Source: Nocardioides currus (GTDB lineage: Bacteria; Actinomycetota; Actinomycetes; Propionibacteriales; Nocardioidaceae). Taken from it: DNA of 64,000 nt. Position numbers and translations under genes: made by a program. The stretch lies in the NCBI RefSeq assembly GCF_003057875.1, contig NZ_PYXZ01000003.1:124357-188356 (forward strand), in the 5' to 3' direction. A model generated the notes under the pieces. The model made no database searches. It saw only the letters and a program-made list of their open reading frames with translations, and had not been told where the DNA came from. Below, piece after piece: positions 53,266-60,582 of this stretch (its first letter is position 1; the number at the start of each line of letters is the position of its first letter).

Positions 53266-53277
53266 GCGTGCCCGGAG

Positions 53278-53342
53278 GGATATCCATGGGCGAAATGAGG
53301 GTCGAACGACCCGATCCACCCCGATTTCTCCCATGGGTATCC
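53278..53342. promoter_or_regulatory. Compound palindrome between ABC exporter and sigma factor gene
   Basis: GGATATCCATGGGCGAAAT (53278-53296) is complementary to 53324-53342 with two mismatches. Inside lies a perfect hairpin, GGGTCG-AA-CGACCC (53299-53312). It follows the exporter stop by 12 bp. It may be a terminator or an operator for the sigma factor gene. Confidence 0.5.
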
Positions 53343-53384
53343 CGCCACGAGTGTCGTATCGGGCGCCGGCCGTTCGTGGGGATC

Positions 53385-53438
53385 ATGAACACCGCCACCA
53401 GGAGGAACGCCATGACCCACCCCGACCCCGCCCGCTGA
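53385..53438 (+). CDS. Possible short leader peptide upstream of the sigma factor gene
   Basis: An ORF of 17 codons (MNTATRRNAMTHPDPAR) or, from a second ATG with an AGGAGGAACGCC ribosome site, 8 codons (MTHPDPAR) ends 4 bp before the sigma factor start. The strong ribosome site argues that it is translated, and it could couple translation to the sigma gene. It could also be the last remnant of a deleted partner gene. Confidence 0.4.
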   Translation: MNTATRRNAMTHPDPAR

Positions 53439-53442
53439 GCCC

Positions 53443-54669
53443 ATGGACACGCCGATCGGAGCCGACCTCGAGGTCGAGCTCACCCGCATCCACCGCGAGG
53501 AGCACGCCGTCGTCGTGGCCTCGCTGGTGCGGCGGTTCGGCAACATCGACATCGCCGAGGACGCCGCGAGCGAAGCACTCGTCGCGGCCCTCGAGCACTG
53601 GCCCGCCGAGGGGATTCCCCCCAACCCCGGCGGCTGGCTGACCACCACCGCGACCCGCAAGGCGATCGACCGGATCCGCCGCGAGTCGCACCGCGACACC
53701 AAGCACCAGCAGGCCGTGATGATCATCGACCCCACCCCGCCCGCCGACCCCGGCGTCGTCGACGACGACCGGTTGCGACTGCTCTTCACCTGCTGCCACC
53801 CGGCCCTAGCGCCGGAGGCGCGGGTCGCCCTGACGCTCAGGCTGATCGGCGGACTCACCGTCGAGGAGATCGCGGCCGCCTTCCTGGTCGCCGACACCAC
53901 GATGGCCCAGCGCATCACCCGCGCGAAGCGCAAGATCTCCGACGCCCACATCCCTTACCGCGTGCCGGAGCCGGCCGACCTGCCCGTCCGCCTCGGCGCG
54001 GTGCTGGCGGTCGTCTACCTGGTCTTCAACGAGGGCTACCTCTCGTCGTCGGGCGGCGCCCCGATCCGCGACGACCTGTGCGCCGAGGCGATCCGGTTGG
54101 CGCGGCTGCTGCGCGCGCTGATGCCGACGGAGCCCGAGGTCACCGGCCTGCTCGCCCTGATGCTCCTCACCGAGGCCCGTCGCCCGGCCCGGCTCGCCGG
54201 CGGCGAGCTCGTCACCCTCGGCGAGCAGGACCGCGGCCGCTGGGACCGCGCGCTGATCGCCGAGGGACACGCGCTGGTCCGCGAGTGCCTGGCCGTCAAC
54301 CGACCCGGGCACTACCAGCTGCTGGCCGCCATCAACGCCGTCCACACCGACGCACCGACCGCGGCCGACACCGACTGGCACCAGGTCGCGGCTCTCTACG
54401 ACCAGCTCTACGCCGTCTCGCCGTCACCCATCGTCGCGCTCAACCGCGCCGTGGCCCTCGCCGAGCTCGACGGACCGGTCGTCGCGCTCGCCGCCGTCGA
54501 CCGGCTGGAGCTCACGACCTACCACGCCTGGCACGCGACCCGGGCCGACCTGTTGCGCCGGCTCGGGCGGAGCGAGGAGGCGGCTGCGGCGTACGGCGCC
54601 GCCATCGCGGCCACCGACAACCCCGCCGAGCGGGCCTACCTCGGCCGGCGCCGGGGTCAGTTGGGCTAG
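53443..54669 (+). CDS. ECF42-like RNA polymerase sigma factor with DUF6596 C-terminal domain
   Basis: A 408-residue extracytoplasmic-function sigma factor. Sigma2 is seen in AEDAASEALVAALEHWPAEGIPPNPGGWLTTTATRKAIDRIRR, sigma4 in LRLIGGLTVEEIAAAFLVADTTMAQRITRAKRKIS. The C-terminal half (GAVLAVVYLVFNEGYLSSSG, LLALMLLTEARRPARL, YQLLAAINAVHTDA, VALNRAVALAELDGP) is the DUF6596/TPR-like domain of ECF42. ECF42 sigma factors are usually found with a YCII/DGPF-domain protein that they regulate; here that gene is missing. The sigma factor is autonomous, with no anti-sigma factor. Confidence 0.9.
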   Translation: MDTPIGADLEVELTRIHREEHAVVVASLVRRFGNIDIAEDAASEALVAALEHWPAEGIPPNPGGWLTTTATRKAIDRIRRESHRDTKHQQAVMIIDPTPPADPGVVDDDRLRLLFTCCHPALAPEARVALTLRLIGGLTVEEIAAAFLVADTTMAQRITRAKRKISDAHIPYRVPEPADLPVRLGAVLAVVYLVFNEGYLSSSGGAPIRDDLCAEAIRLARLLRALMPTEPEVTGLLALMLLTEARRPARLAGGELVTLGEQDRGRWDRALIAEGHALVRECLAVNRPGHYQLLAAINAVHTDAPTAADTDWHQVAALYDQLYAVSPSPIVALNRAVALAELDGPVVALAAVDRLELTTYHAWHATRADLLRRLGRSEEAAAAYGAAIAATDNPAERAYLGRRRGQLG

Positions 54670-54670
54670 C

Positions 54671-54758
54671 CGAGTCGGCGTGAACCGTGCGCCGAGTCGG
54701 CGTGAACCGTGCGCCGAGTCGGCGTGAACCGTGCGCCGAGTCGGCGTGAACCGTGCGC
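54671..54758. repeat. Four perfect tandem copies of a 22-bp unit
   Basis: CGAGTCGGCGTGAACCGTGC plus GC is repeated four times with no variation, from just after the sigma factor stop to 15 bp before the end of the convergent acetyltransferase gene. Each unit can form the small hairpin CGGCG-N9-CGCCG, and the junction CGCCGAGTCGGCG is nearly palindromic. There are no spacers, so it is not a CRISPR array. Confidence 0.9.
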
Positions 54759-54772
54759 CGACCCGGCCGGGA

Positions 54773-55675
54773 TCAGAGGTCGATCGCGCGGTTGACCCAG
54801 GTCGAGATCGGCACCATCCCGACCTTCTCGTAGAGACCGAGCGCGCCGGTGCGCGAGTCGGTACTGAGCTCGGAGACGGTCGCGCCGTGCTCTCGGGCGG
54901 TCGCGAACGAGTCGACGAGCAGCGCCTGCGCGATGCCGCGGTTGCGCTGGTCGCGGCGTACGGCGAGGCGCGAGATGTAGGCCGTCGGGCTCTCGGACGA
55001 GATGAAGACCAGCGAGACGCCGACCACCTCGCCCGCGTCGTCCAGGGCCACGCGGAAGTTCCACGGCTCGTAGCCGGGGCGGCTGAACGTGGAGGCGGCG
55101 AAGTCGTCGTACGTCTCCCGCTCGCGCACCGACCACTCCAGGAACGCGTCCTCGAGCACGTCGTGCGCCGGGACGAGGTCGGCCTCGCGCGCCTCACGGA
55201 CCTCGTAGCCCTCGGGCAGGTCCCGGGACGGGACCGAGGTGCCCTCGGGCAGCTGGAGGACCCAGCTCGTCCAGCGCACGTGGTAGCCGAGGTCGGCGGC
55301 CAGCCGATCGCCCGCCGATCCCTCGGGCACCGGCATCCCGACCACCGACGCCCCGCGGGCGGTCGCGAGGTCGCGGATCCAGGCCGCCAGCCAGGTGCCG
55401 ATCCCGCGTCCGCGGTAGGCCGGCAGGACGGCGGCGTCGCTGCGGTCGATGCCCAGCACCTCGGCGTACGCCACCATCAGGTCGCCGTCGAGGACGGCCA
55501 CCGACGACGCCTCGAGGTCGTGGCTCGGCTTGGCCCAGTCGCTGATCAGGTCGGCCTCCTCGATGTCGGCCTCACCGGTGTCCTCGCGCTCCTGGGCGGC
55601 GATCAGCTCGAAGAGCACGCGCGAGTCGGCCTGCGTGAGCGGCCGGGTGGTGAGGCCGTCGGGAAGCGAGGTCAT
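54773..55675 (-). CDS. Double-GNAT N-acetyltransferase
   Basis: A 300-residue protein with two GNAT domains, an arrangement like mycothiol synthase. The N-terminal domain has LPAYRGRGIGTWLAAWI as an acetyl-CoA-binding motif A, and the C-terminal domain has SRLAVRRDQRNRGIAQALLVDSF, followed by STDSRTGALGLYEKVGM. It is not MshD itself, as the substrate is unspecified. ATG at 55675 was chosen as the start next to the family opening PLTQADSRVLFELIAAQER. Divergent from the helicase gene. Confidence 0.85.
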   Translation of the reverse strand: MTSLPDGLTTRPLTQADSRVLFELIAAQEREDTGEADIEEADLISDWAKPSHDLEASSVAVLDGDLMVAYAEVLGIDRSDAAVLPAYRGRGIGTWLAAWIRDLATARGASVVGMPVPEGSAGDRLAADLGYHVRWTSWVLQLPEGTSVPSRDLPEGYEVREAREADLVPAHDVLEDAFLEWSVRERETYDDFAASTFSRPGYEPWNFRVALDDAGEVVGVSLVFISSESPTAYISRLAVRRDQRNRGIAQALLVDSFATAREHGATVSELSTDSRTGALGLYEKVGMVPISTWVNRAIDL

Positions 55676-55789
55676 GGCGCGATTGTGGGACGGCGATCGC
55701 GTGCCTGTCGCCTGAGTTTTCGGGACAGTGACCGGAATCGCTCCGTCCTCGAAGCAGCCACCGGGCCCGGCAGCCACTACCGTTGCAGG

Positions 55790-57553
55790 GTGAGTGACCT
55801 TCCCCAGACCGCCAGCACCGACGCCCCCCAGGTGATGTTCGCCGACCTCGGACTGTCCCCGCAGGTGATGAAGGCACTCGCGGACGTCGGCTACGAGTCG
55901 CCCTCGCAGATCCAGGCCCAGACGATCCCGCCGCTGCTCGAGGGCCGCCACGTCGTGGGCCTCGCGCAGACCGGCACCGGCAAGACGGCCGCGTTCGCGC
56001 TGCCGATCCTGTCGCAGCTCGACCTGACGCAGAAGACGCCGCAGGCGCTGGTCCTCGCGCCGACCCGCGAGCTCGCCCTCCAGGTCTCCGAGGCCTTCGA
56101 GAAGTACGCCGCCCACATGAAGGGCGTGCACGTGCTGCCGATCTACGGCGGCCAGGGCTACGGCGTGCAGCTCTCCGCCCTCCGGCGCGGCGTGCACGTC
56201 GTCGTCGGCACCCCCGGCCGGATCATGGACCACCTCGAGAAGGGCACGCTCGACCTGTCCGAGCTGCGCTTCCTGGTGCTCGACGAGGCCGACGAGATGC
56301 TCAAGATGGGCTTCGCCGAGGACGTCGAGACGATCCTGTCCGACACCCCCGACGACAAGCACGTCGCGCTCTTCTCCGCGACGATGCCCAGCCAGATTCG
56401 CCGGATCTCCAAGAAGTACCTCCACGACCCGGTCGAGATCACCGTCAAGAACAAGACGACGACCTCCTCCACGATCACCCAGCGCTACCTCATCTGCTCC
56501 TACCCGCAGAAGGTCGACGCCCTCACCCGCATCCTCGAGGTGGAGAACTTCGAGGGGATGATCGTCTTCGTCCGCACCAAGAACGAGACCGAGCTCCTCG
56601 CCGAGAAGCTCCGCGCCCGCGGCTTCTCCGCGATGGCCATCAACGGCGACGTCCCGCAGGTGCAGCGCGAGCGCACCGTCAACCAGCTGAAGTCGGGCAA
56701 GCTCGACATCCTGGTCGCCACCGACGTCGCCGCCCGCGGCCTCGACGTCGAGCGCATCAGCCACGTCGTCAACTACGACATCCCCACCGACACCGAGTCC
56801 TACGTCCACCGCATCGGCCGCACGGGCCGCGCCGGTCGCAAGGGCGACTCGATCGCGTTCGTGACGCCGCGTGAGAAACACCTGCTCCGCGCGATCGAGA
56901 AGGCGACGCGCCAGCCGCTGACGCAGATGCAGATCCCGACGATCGAGGACATCAACTCCACGCGGCTCAACCGCTTCGACGACGCGATCACCGAGGCGCT
57001 GTCGGGCGAGAAGCTCGAGTTCTTCCGCGAGGTCGTCAACCACTACATCTCCGAGCACGACGTCCCCGAGGTCGACGTGGCCGCGGCGCTCGCTGCGGTG
57101 ATGTACGGCGACAACCCGCTGCTCATGGAGCCCGAGCGCGAGCCGGTCCGTCGCGACTTCGACACCCGCGAGCAGCGCCCCGAGCGCGGCGGCGGCAAGA
57201 AGCCCGAGCGCCGCCCGCGCGGACGCACCGACGTCGAGATGGCCTCCTACCGCCTCGCGGTCGGCAAGCGCCACAAGGTCGAGCCGCGCCAGGTCGTCGG
57301 CGCGCTCGCCAACGAGGGCGGCCTGTCCCGCGGCGACTTCGGGCACATCGACATCCGGCCCGACTTCACCCTCGTCGAGCTGCCGCGCGACCTGCCGCCC
57401 GGCACCCTCGACCGGCTCGCCGGCACCCGCATCTCGGGCAAGCTGATCGAGATCCGGCCCGACACCGGAGCGCCCACCAACCGGGCCTCGGCCCGCTCCT
57501 CGTCGTACGGCGACGACCGCCCGCGCACGAAGAAGCCCCGCCACAAGGGCTGA
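55790..57553 (+). CDS. deaD: DEAD-box RNA helicase, DeaD/CsdA-type
   Basis: A 587-residue RNA helicase. Q motif FADLGLSPQVMKALADVGYESPSQIQ, motif I AQTGTGKT (59-66), PTRELALQ, DEAD (165-168), SAT, and ARGLDVERISHVVNYDIP with HRIGRTGRAG complete the core. An RNA-binding C-terminal DbpA-type domain follows (YRLAVGKRHKVEPRQVVGALANEGGL; FTLVELP), with a basic RPERGGGKKPERRPRGR linker. GTG start gives the short N-terminus seen in actinobacterial homologs. Probably acts in ribosome assembly and mRNA decay at low temperature. Confidence 0.92.
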   Translation: MSDLPQTASTDAPQVMFADLGLSPQVMKALADVGYESPSQIQAQTIPPLLEGRHVVGLAQTGTGKTAAFALPILSQLDLTQKTPQALVLAPTRELALQVSEAFEKYAAHMKGVHVLPIYGGQGYGVQLSALRRGVHVVVGTPGRIMDHLEKGTLDLSELRFLVLDEADEMLKMGFAEDVETILSDTPDDKHVALFSATMPSQIRRISKKYLHDPVEITVKNKTTTSSTITQRYLICSYPQKVDALTRILEVENFEGMIVFVRTKNETELLAEKLRARGFSAMAINGDVPQVQRERTVNQLKSGKLDILVATDVAARGLDVERISHVVNYDIPTDTESYVHRIGRTGRAGRKGDSIAFVTPREKHLLRAIEKATRQPLTQMQIPTIEDINSTRLNRFDDAITEALSGEKLEFFREVVNHYISEHDVPEVDVAAALAAVMYGDNPLLMEPEREPVRRDFDTREQRPERGGGKKPERRPRGRTDVEMASYRLAVGKRHKVEPRQVVGALANEGGLSRGDFGHIDIRPDFTLVELPRDLPPGTLDRLAGTRISGKLIEIRPDTGAPTNRASARSSSYGDDRPRTKKPRHKG

Positions 57554-57567
57554 GCGCGGGCCGCTGT

Positions 57568-57698
57568 CGCGGTGCGTGAGCCACGTTCCGCGGTCGCGGC
57601 ATGTGGGTGGCTCACCGTTGCCGGGTGGGTCGCCGGCGACGCGCGGACGCGGCGGTGCGTGAGCCACCTTTCTCAGCCGCGGACTGTGGGTGACTCAC
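57568..57698. repeat. Two related hairpins, 83 bp apart, after deaD
   Basis: GCGGTGCGTGAGCCAC occurs twice (57569 and 57652), each followed 22 bases later by GTGGGTGgCTCACC or GTGGGTGACTCACC. GTGAGCCAC (57576-57584) pairs perfectly with GTGGCTCAC (57607-57615); the second (57659-57667 with 57690-57698) has one mismatch. The loop sequences differ while the arms are kept, so pairing and not loop sequence looks selected. Confidence 0.75.
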
Positions 57699-57764
57699 CA
57701 CTGAGCGTGGCGTACGGCGACGGCGGCTGCGCGCCGTACCGCACCCCGCCACCCCCGAGCGCGA

Positions 57765-57798
57765 CGAAGCCCCGCCACCGGGAGGTGACGGGGCTTCG
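57765..57798. terminator. Hairpin terminator between deaD and yceI
   Basis: CGAAGCCCC (57765-57773) pairs with GGGGCTTCG (57790-57798), with CCACC/GGTG inside. It lies downstream of both deaD (plus strand) and yceI (minus strand, stop at 57879). Confidence 0.65.
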
Positions 57799-57878
57799 GA
57801 ATGTCCCCCTTGACGCCAGCGGCTGCGGGGCTCGCGAGCACACTCAGTCCCGACTGCGTCGGGCCTGAGCGTCCTCGC

Positions 57879-58445
57879 TCAGGCGCTCTTGATCGCCGAG
57901 ATGTCGAACTCGAGCTTGACCTTCTCCGAGACGAGCACGCCGCCGGTCTCGAGGGCCGCGTTCCAGGTCAGGCCGAAGTCCTTGCGGTTGACGGTGGTCT
58001 CGCCCTCGAAGCCCACGCGGGTGTTGCCGAAGGGGTCCACGGCCGAGCCGGTCTGCTCGAACTCGATGGTGACGGGCTTGGTGACGTCCTTGATGGTCAG
58101 GTCGCCGGTGATGGTCCAGTCGTCGCCGTCACGCGTGACGTCGGTCGAGACGAAGCGGATCGTGGGGTAGTTCTCGACGTCGAAGAAGTCGGGCGAGACG
58201 AGGTGACCGTTGCGGTCGGGGTTGCCGGTGTCGACCGAGGCGGTGTCGATGGTGAGCTCGACCTTCGACTCGGCGGGGGTGGCGGTGTTGATCGTGGCGG
58301 TGCCCTCGAAGGCGCCGAACGCGCCGCGGACCTTGGTCACCATGGCGTGGCGGGCCACGAAGCCGAGGCGGGTGTGCGAGACGTCGAGGGCGTAGGTGCC
58401 GGCGATGTCGTCGATGGCGGTGGTGGGAGCGTCGAACTGCGACAT
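57879..58445 (-). CDS. YceI-family lipocalin-like protein
   Basis: A 188-residue YceI protein, an all-beta lipocalin-like barrel that binds polyprenyl or other isoprenoid-type lipids. GTYALDVSHTRLGFVARHAMVTKVRGAF is the family start, followed by SVDTGNPDRNGHLVSPDFFDVENYPTIRF and TVNRKDFGLTWN. There is no signal peptide, so this is a cytosolic member. AGGAGA precedes the ATG. A motif at 58474-58493 is shared with the LLM oxidoreductase promoter. Confidence 0.92.
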   Translation of the reverse strand: MSQFDAPTTAIDDIAGTYALDVSHTRLGFVARHAMVTKVRGAFGAFEGTATINTATPAESKVELTIDTASVDTGNPDRNGHLVSPDFFDVENYPTIRFVSTDVTRDGDDWTITGDLTIKDVTKPVTIEFEQTGSAVDPFGNTRVGFEGETTVNRKDFGLTWNAALETGGVLVSEKVKLEFDISAIKSA

Positions 58446-58473
58446 GAGGTGTCTCCTAGTGAGGGTGGACGAG

Positions 58474-58493
58474 CAGGTAGTACAACATTCAAC
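58474..58493. promoter_or_regulatory. Operator-like motif upstream of yceI, shared with LLM gene
   Basis: CAGGTAGTACAACATTCAAC matches 40075-40094 at 17 of 20 positions, including an identical GGTAGTACA and TTCAAC. It lies 28 bp before the yceI start codon, at the expected promoter position. Confidence 0.55.
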
Positions 58494-58598
58494 GTGTCTG
58501 CTCTCCCAGTATTCCCGATCCCGGAAAAAATCTGGTGAACGGCAGCGAGCCGCGGCCCCCGGCGGGGCCACGGCTCGCGAAGCGGTGTGGATCGGTGC

Positions 58599-58724
58599 TC
58601 AGGCGGCGTGCGCTGCGGCTGCCTGGCGCAGGCTCCAGCGTGCCTCCATGTGCGTGCGGCCGGCGTCGTCGGTCACGCTCACCCAGGTGCACACGAGCCC
58701 GTTGGTCGTGTTCTCGTCCATCAT
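58599..58724 (-). CDS. 41-residue conserved-looking small protein
   Basis: A short protein, MMDENTTNGLVCTWV through to a poly-Ala tail, with one Cys and a TW motif. AGGAGGT stands 7 bp before the ATG, one of the best ribosome sites in the window, and a promoter-like AT-rich stretch with a direct repeat precedes it. VCTWVSVTDDAGRTHMEARW looks like two antiparallel strands. Function unknown. Confidence 0.6.
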   Translation of the reverse strand: MMDENTTNGLVCTWVSVTDDAGRTHMEARWSLRQAAAAHAA

Positions 58725-58734
58725 GGGACACCTC

Positions 58735-58761
58735 CTGTTCACTTTCTGTTCACCTAGAGTA
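58735..58761 (-). promoter_or_regulatory. Promoter region with direct repeat for the 41-aa protein
   Basis: On the minus strand, GTGAACAG occurs twice 11 bp apart (58746-58753 and 58735-58742), just downstream of a TACTCT that may be the -10 hexamer. The downstream copy runs into the AGGAGG ribosome site. Repeats spaced one helical turn apart are a usual form of regulator site. Confidence 0.4.
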
Positions 58762-58787
58762 GCCCATCCCCACTCCACTGCCAACAC

Positions 58788-59130
58788 AACGGCGAATCCG
58801 GGGTGTGGACTCCACTTGGAGGGGTCGACACGCGTCGTACGGCGACCGCTTGCTCCACCTCGCGGTGGGAGTCGGCCGCGAAGGACCAGAACGAGCGTGA
58901 CCGCGGATGCTCAACGGGGCGGATGTGACGACAGTGACCCGTCCCCGGAGCAAGCGCCGCACCCCTTGCTGCATGGGGTCAGCAAGGGGCGCGGCGATCC
59001 GAACCTTCTCACCCGTCGGTCCACGTGTCTTGAGATCGAGGGAAGTGTGTACGAACGGACCAGTCCACCCGCCCGGGGCAACAGCTCTGCCACGCCCGGG
59101 TGGGGCTGCGGGACCGACTCCGGCGATGCC
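58788..59130. other. 343-bp gap upstream of the aldehyde dehydrogenase gene, with a large hairpin
   Basis: No gene is seen here on either strand. The main feature is a stem of 17 bp with one mismatch: CGCCGCACCCCTTGCTG (58955-58971) against CAGCAAGGGGCGCGGCG (58980-58996) over an 8-base loop (CATGGGGT). Both flanking genes start at the edges of this gap and read outward, so the hairpin is not an obvious terminator of either. It may regulate the dehydrogenase transcript. Confidence 0.55.
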
Positions 59131-60582
59131 ATGATGAGCCGCATGGAGCGACTGCCTGAGCTGCTGTTCATCGCCGGCGAGTGGCGCGAGGCCAACGACG
59201 GTGCTCGATTCGCCGTCGAGGACCCGGCCGACGGCTCGACCATCGTGAAGATCGCCGACGCGGGCGAGGCCGACGCCGCCGACGCCCTCGACGCCGCCGT
59301 CGCCGCGCAGGCCGCGTGGGCCGCGACGCCGCCGCGCGAACGAGGCGAGCTCCTGCGCTCGGCGTTCGAGCTCATCACCGAGCGCAAGGACGCCTTCGCC
59401 GAGGTGATCAGCCTGGAGATGGGCAAGCCGCTGGCCGAGGCGGCCGGCGAGGTGGCCTACGGTGCCGAGTTCTTCCGCTGGTTCTCCGAGGAGGCCGTGC
59501 GCATCCACGGTCGCTGGATGTCGGCGCCCGACGGCAAGAGCCGGCTGCTGACCACCAAGCGCGCGGTCGGGCCCTGCCTGTTCGTGACGCCGTGGAACTT
59601 CCCGATCGCGATGGGCACCCGCAAGATCGGACCGGCCATCGCCGCCGGCTGCACCATGGTGGTCAAGCCCGCCGCGCAGACGCCGCTGACGATGCTCAAG
59701 CTCGCCGAGCTGCTCGACGAGGTGGGGCTGCCGAAGGGCGTCCTCAACGTCATCCCCACCACGAGCCCCGGCCCGGTGGTCAGCTCGCTGATGGCTGACG
59801 ACCGGCTCCGCAAGGTCAGCTTCACCGGCTCCACCGGCGTCGGAAAGACGCTGGTCAAGCAGTCGGCGGACAACCTCCAGCGCGTGAGCATGGAGCTCGG
59901 GGGCAACGCCCCGTTCCTCGTCTTCGCCGACGCCGACCTCGACGCGGCCGTCGACGGCGCGATGCTGGCCAAGATGCGCAACATGGGCGAGGCCTGCACG
60001 GCCGCCAACCGCTTCCTCGTGCACGTCGACGTCGCGGAGGAGTTCGCCCGGAAGCTGGGCGAGCGGATGGGCGCGATGAAGGTCGGTCGCGGCCAGGACG
60101 AGGGCGTCCAGGTCGGCCCCCTCATCGACGCCAACGCCGTCGACTCGGTCAGCCAGCTGGTCACCGACGCCATCCACGACGGAGCCAAGGTCGTCGTCGG
60201 TGCCGAGCGCCCCGACGGGGCCGGCCACTTCTACCCGCCGACCGTCCTGCTCGACGTCCCGCCGGAGGCGCAGATCAACGCCGTCGAGGTCTTCGGCCCG
60301 GTCGCCCCGATCACCACCTTCACCTCCGAGGACGAGGCGATCGCCGCGGCCAACGACACCGAGTACGGCCTGGCGTCCTACGCCTACACCCGCGACCTCG
60401 ACCGCACGCTGCGGCTGGCCGAGCGGCTGGAGTTCGGCATGCTCGGCATCAACACCGGCCTGGTCTCCAACCCCGCTGCCCCCTTCGGCGGCATGAAGGC
60501 CAGCGGGTTCGGGCGCGAGGGCGGCTTCGAGGGCATCGAGGAGTACCTCGAGACGACGTACGTCGCTCTGCCGGTCAGCTAG
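59131..60582 (+). CDS. gabD: NAD(P)-dependent succinate-semialdehyde dehydrogenase-like aldehyde dehydrogenase
   Basis: A 483-residue aldehyde dehydrogenase. Catalytic Glu255 (SMELGGNAPF) and Cys289 (GEACTAANRF) are in the normal 34-residue spacing, with the cofactor motif FTGSTGVGK and PWNFPIAMGTRK. The pattern, including LFIAGEWREA at the start and the final SGFGREGGFEGIEEYLETTYV, is that of succinate-semialdehyde dehydrogenases of the GabD type. ATGs at 59131, 59134 and 59143 are possible; no strong ribosome site decides. The stop TAG overlaps the stop of the convergent glpD gene. Confidence 0.88.
   Translation: MMSRMERLPELLFIAGEWREANDGARFAVEDPADGSTIVKIADAGEADAADALDAAVAAQAAWAATPPRERGELLRSAFELITERKDAFAEVISLEMGKPLAEAAGEVAYGAEFFRWFSEEAVRIHGRWMSAPDGKSRLLTTKRAVGPCLFVTPWNFPIAMGTRKIGPAIAAGCTMVVKPAAQTPLTMLKLAELLDEVGLPKGVLNVIPTTSPGPVVSSLMADDRLRKVSFTGSTGVGKTLVKQSADNLQRVSMELGGNAPFLVFADADLDAAVDGAMLAKMRNMGEACTAANRFLVHVDVAEEFARKLGERMGAMKVGRGQDEGVQVGPLIDANAVDSVSQLVTDAIHDGAKVVVGAERPDGAGHFYPPTVLLDVPPEAQINAVEVFGPVAPITTFTSEDEAIAAANDTEYGLASYAYTRDLDRTLRLAERLEFGMLGINTGLVSNPAAPFGGMKASGFGREGGFEGIEEYLETTYVALPVS

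Noticed and set aside
50782..53334. 850-codon minus-strand frame opposite ABC permease 2
   Set aside because: Antisense to a well-supported permease; composition is that of a high-GC shadow frame.
54671..54758. CRISPR array
   Set aside because: Units are 22 bp and directly adjacent with no spacers; no cas genes are present.
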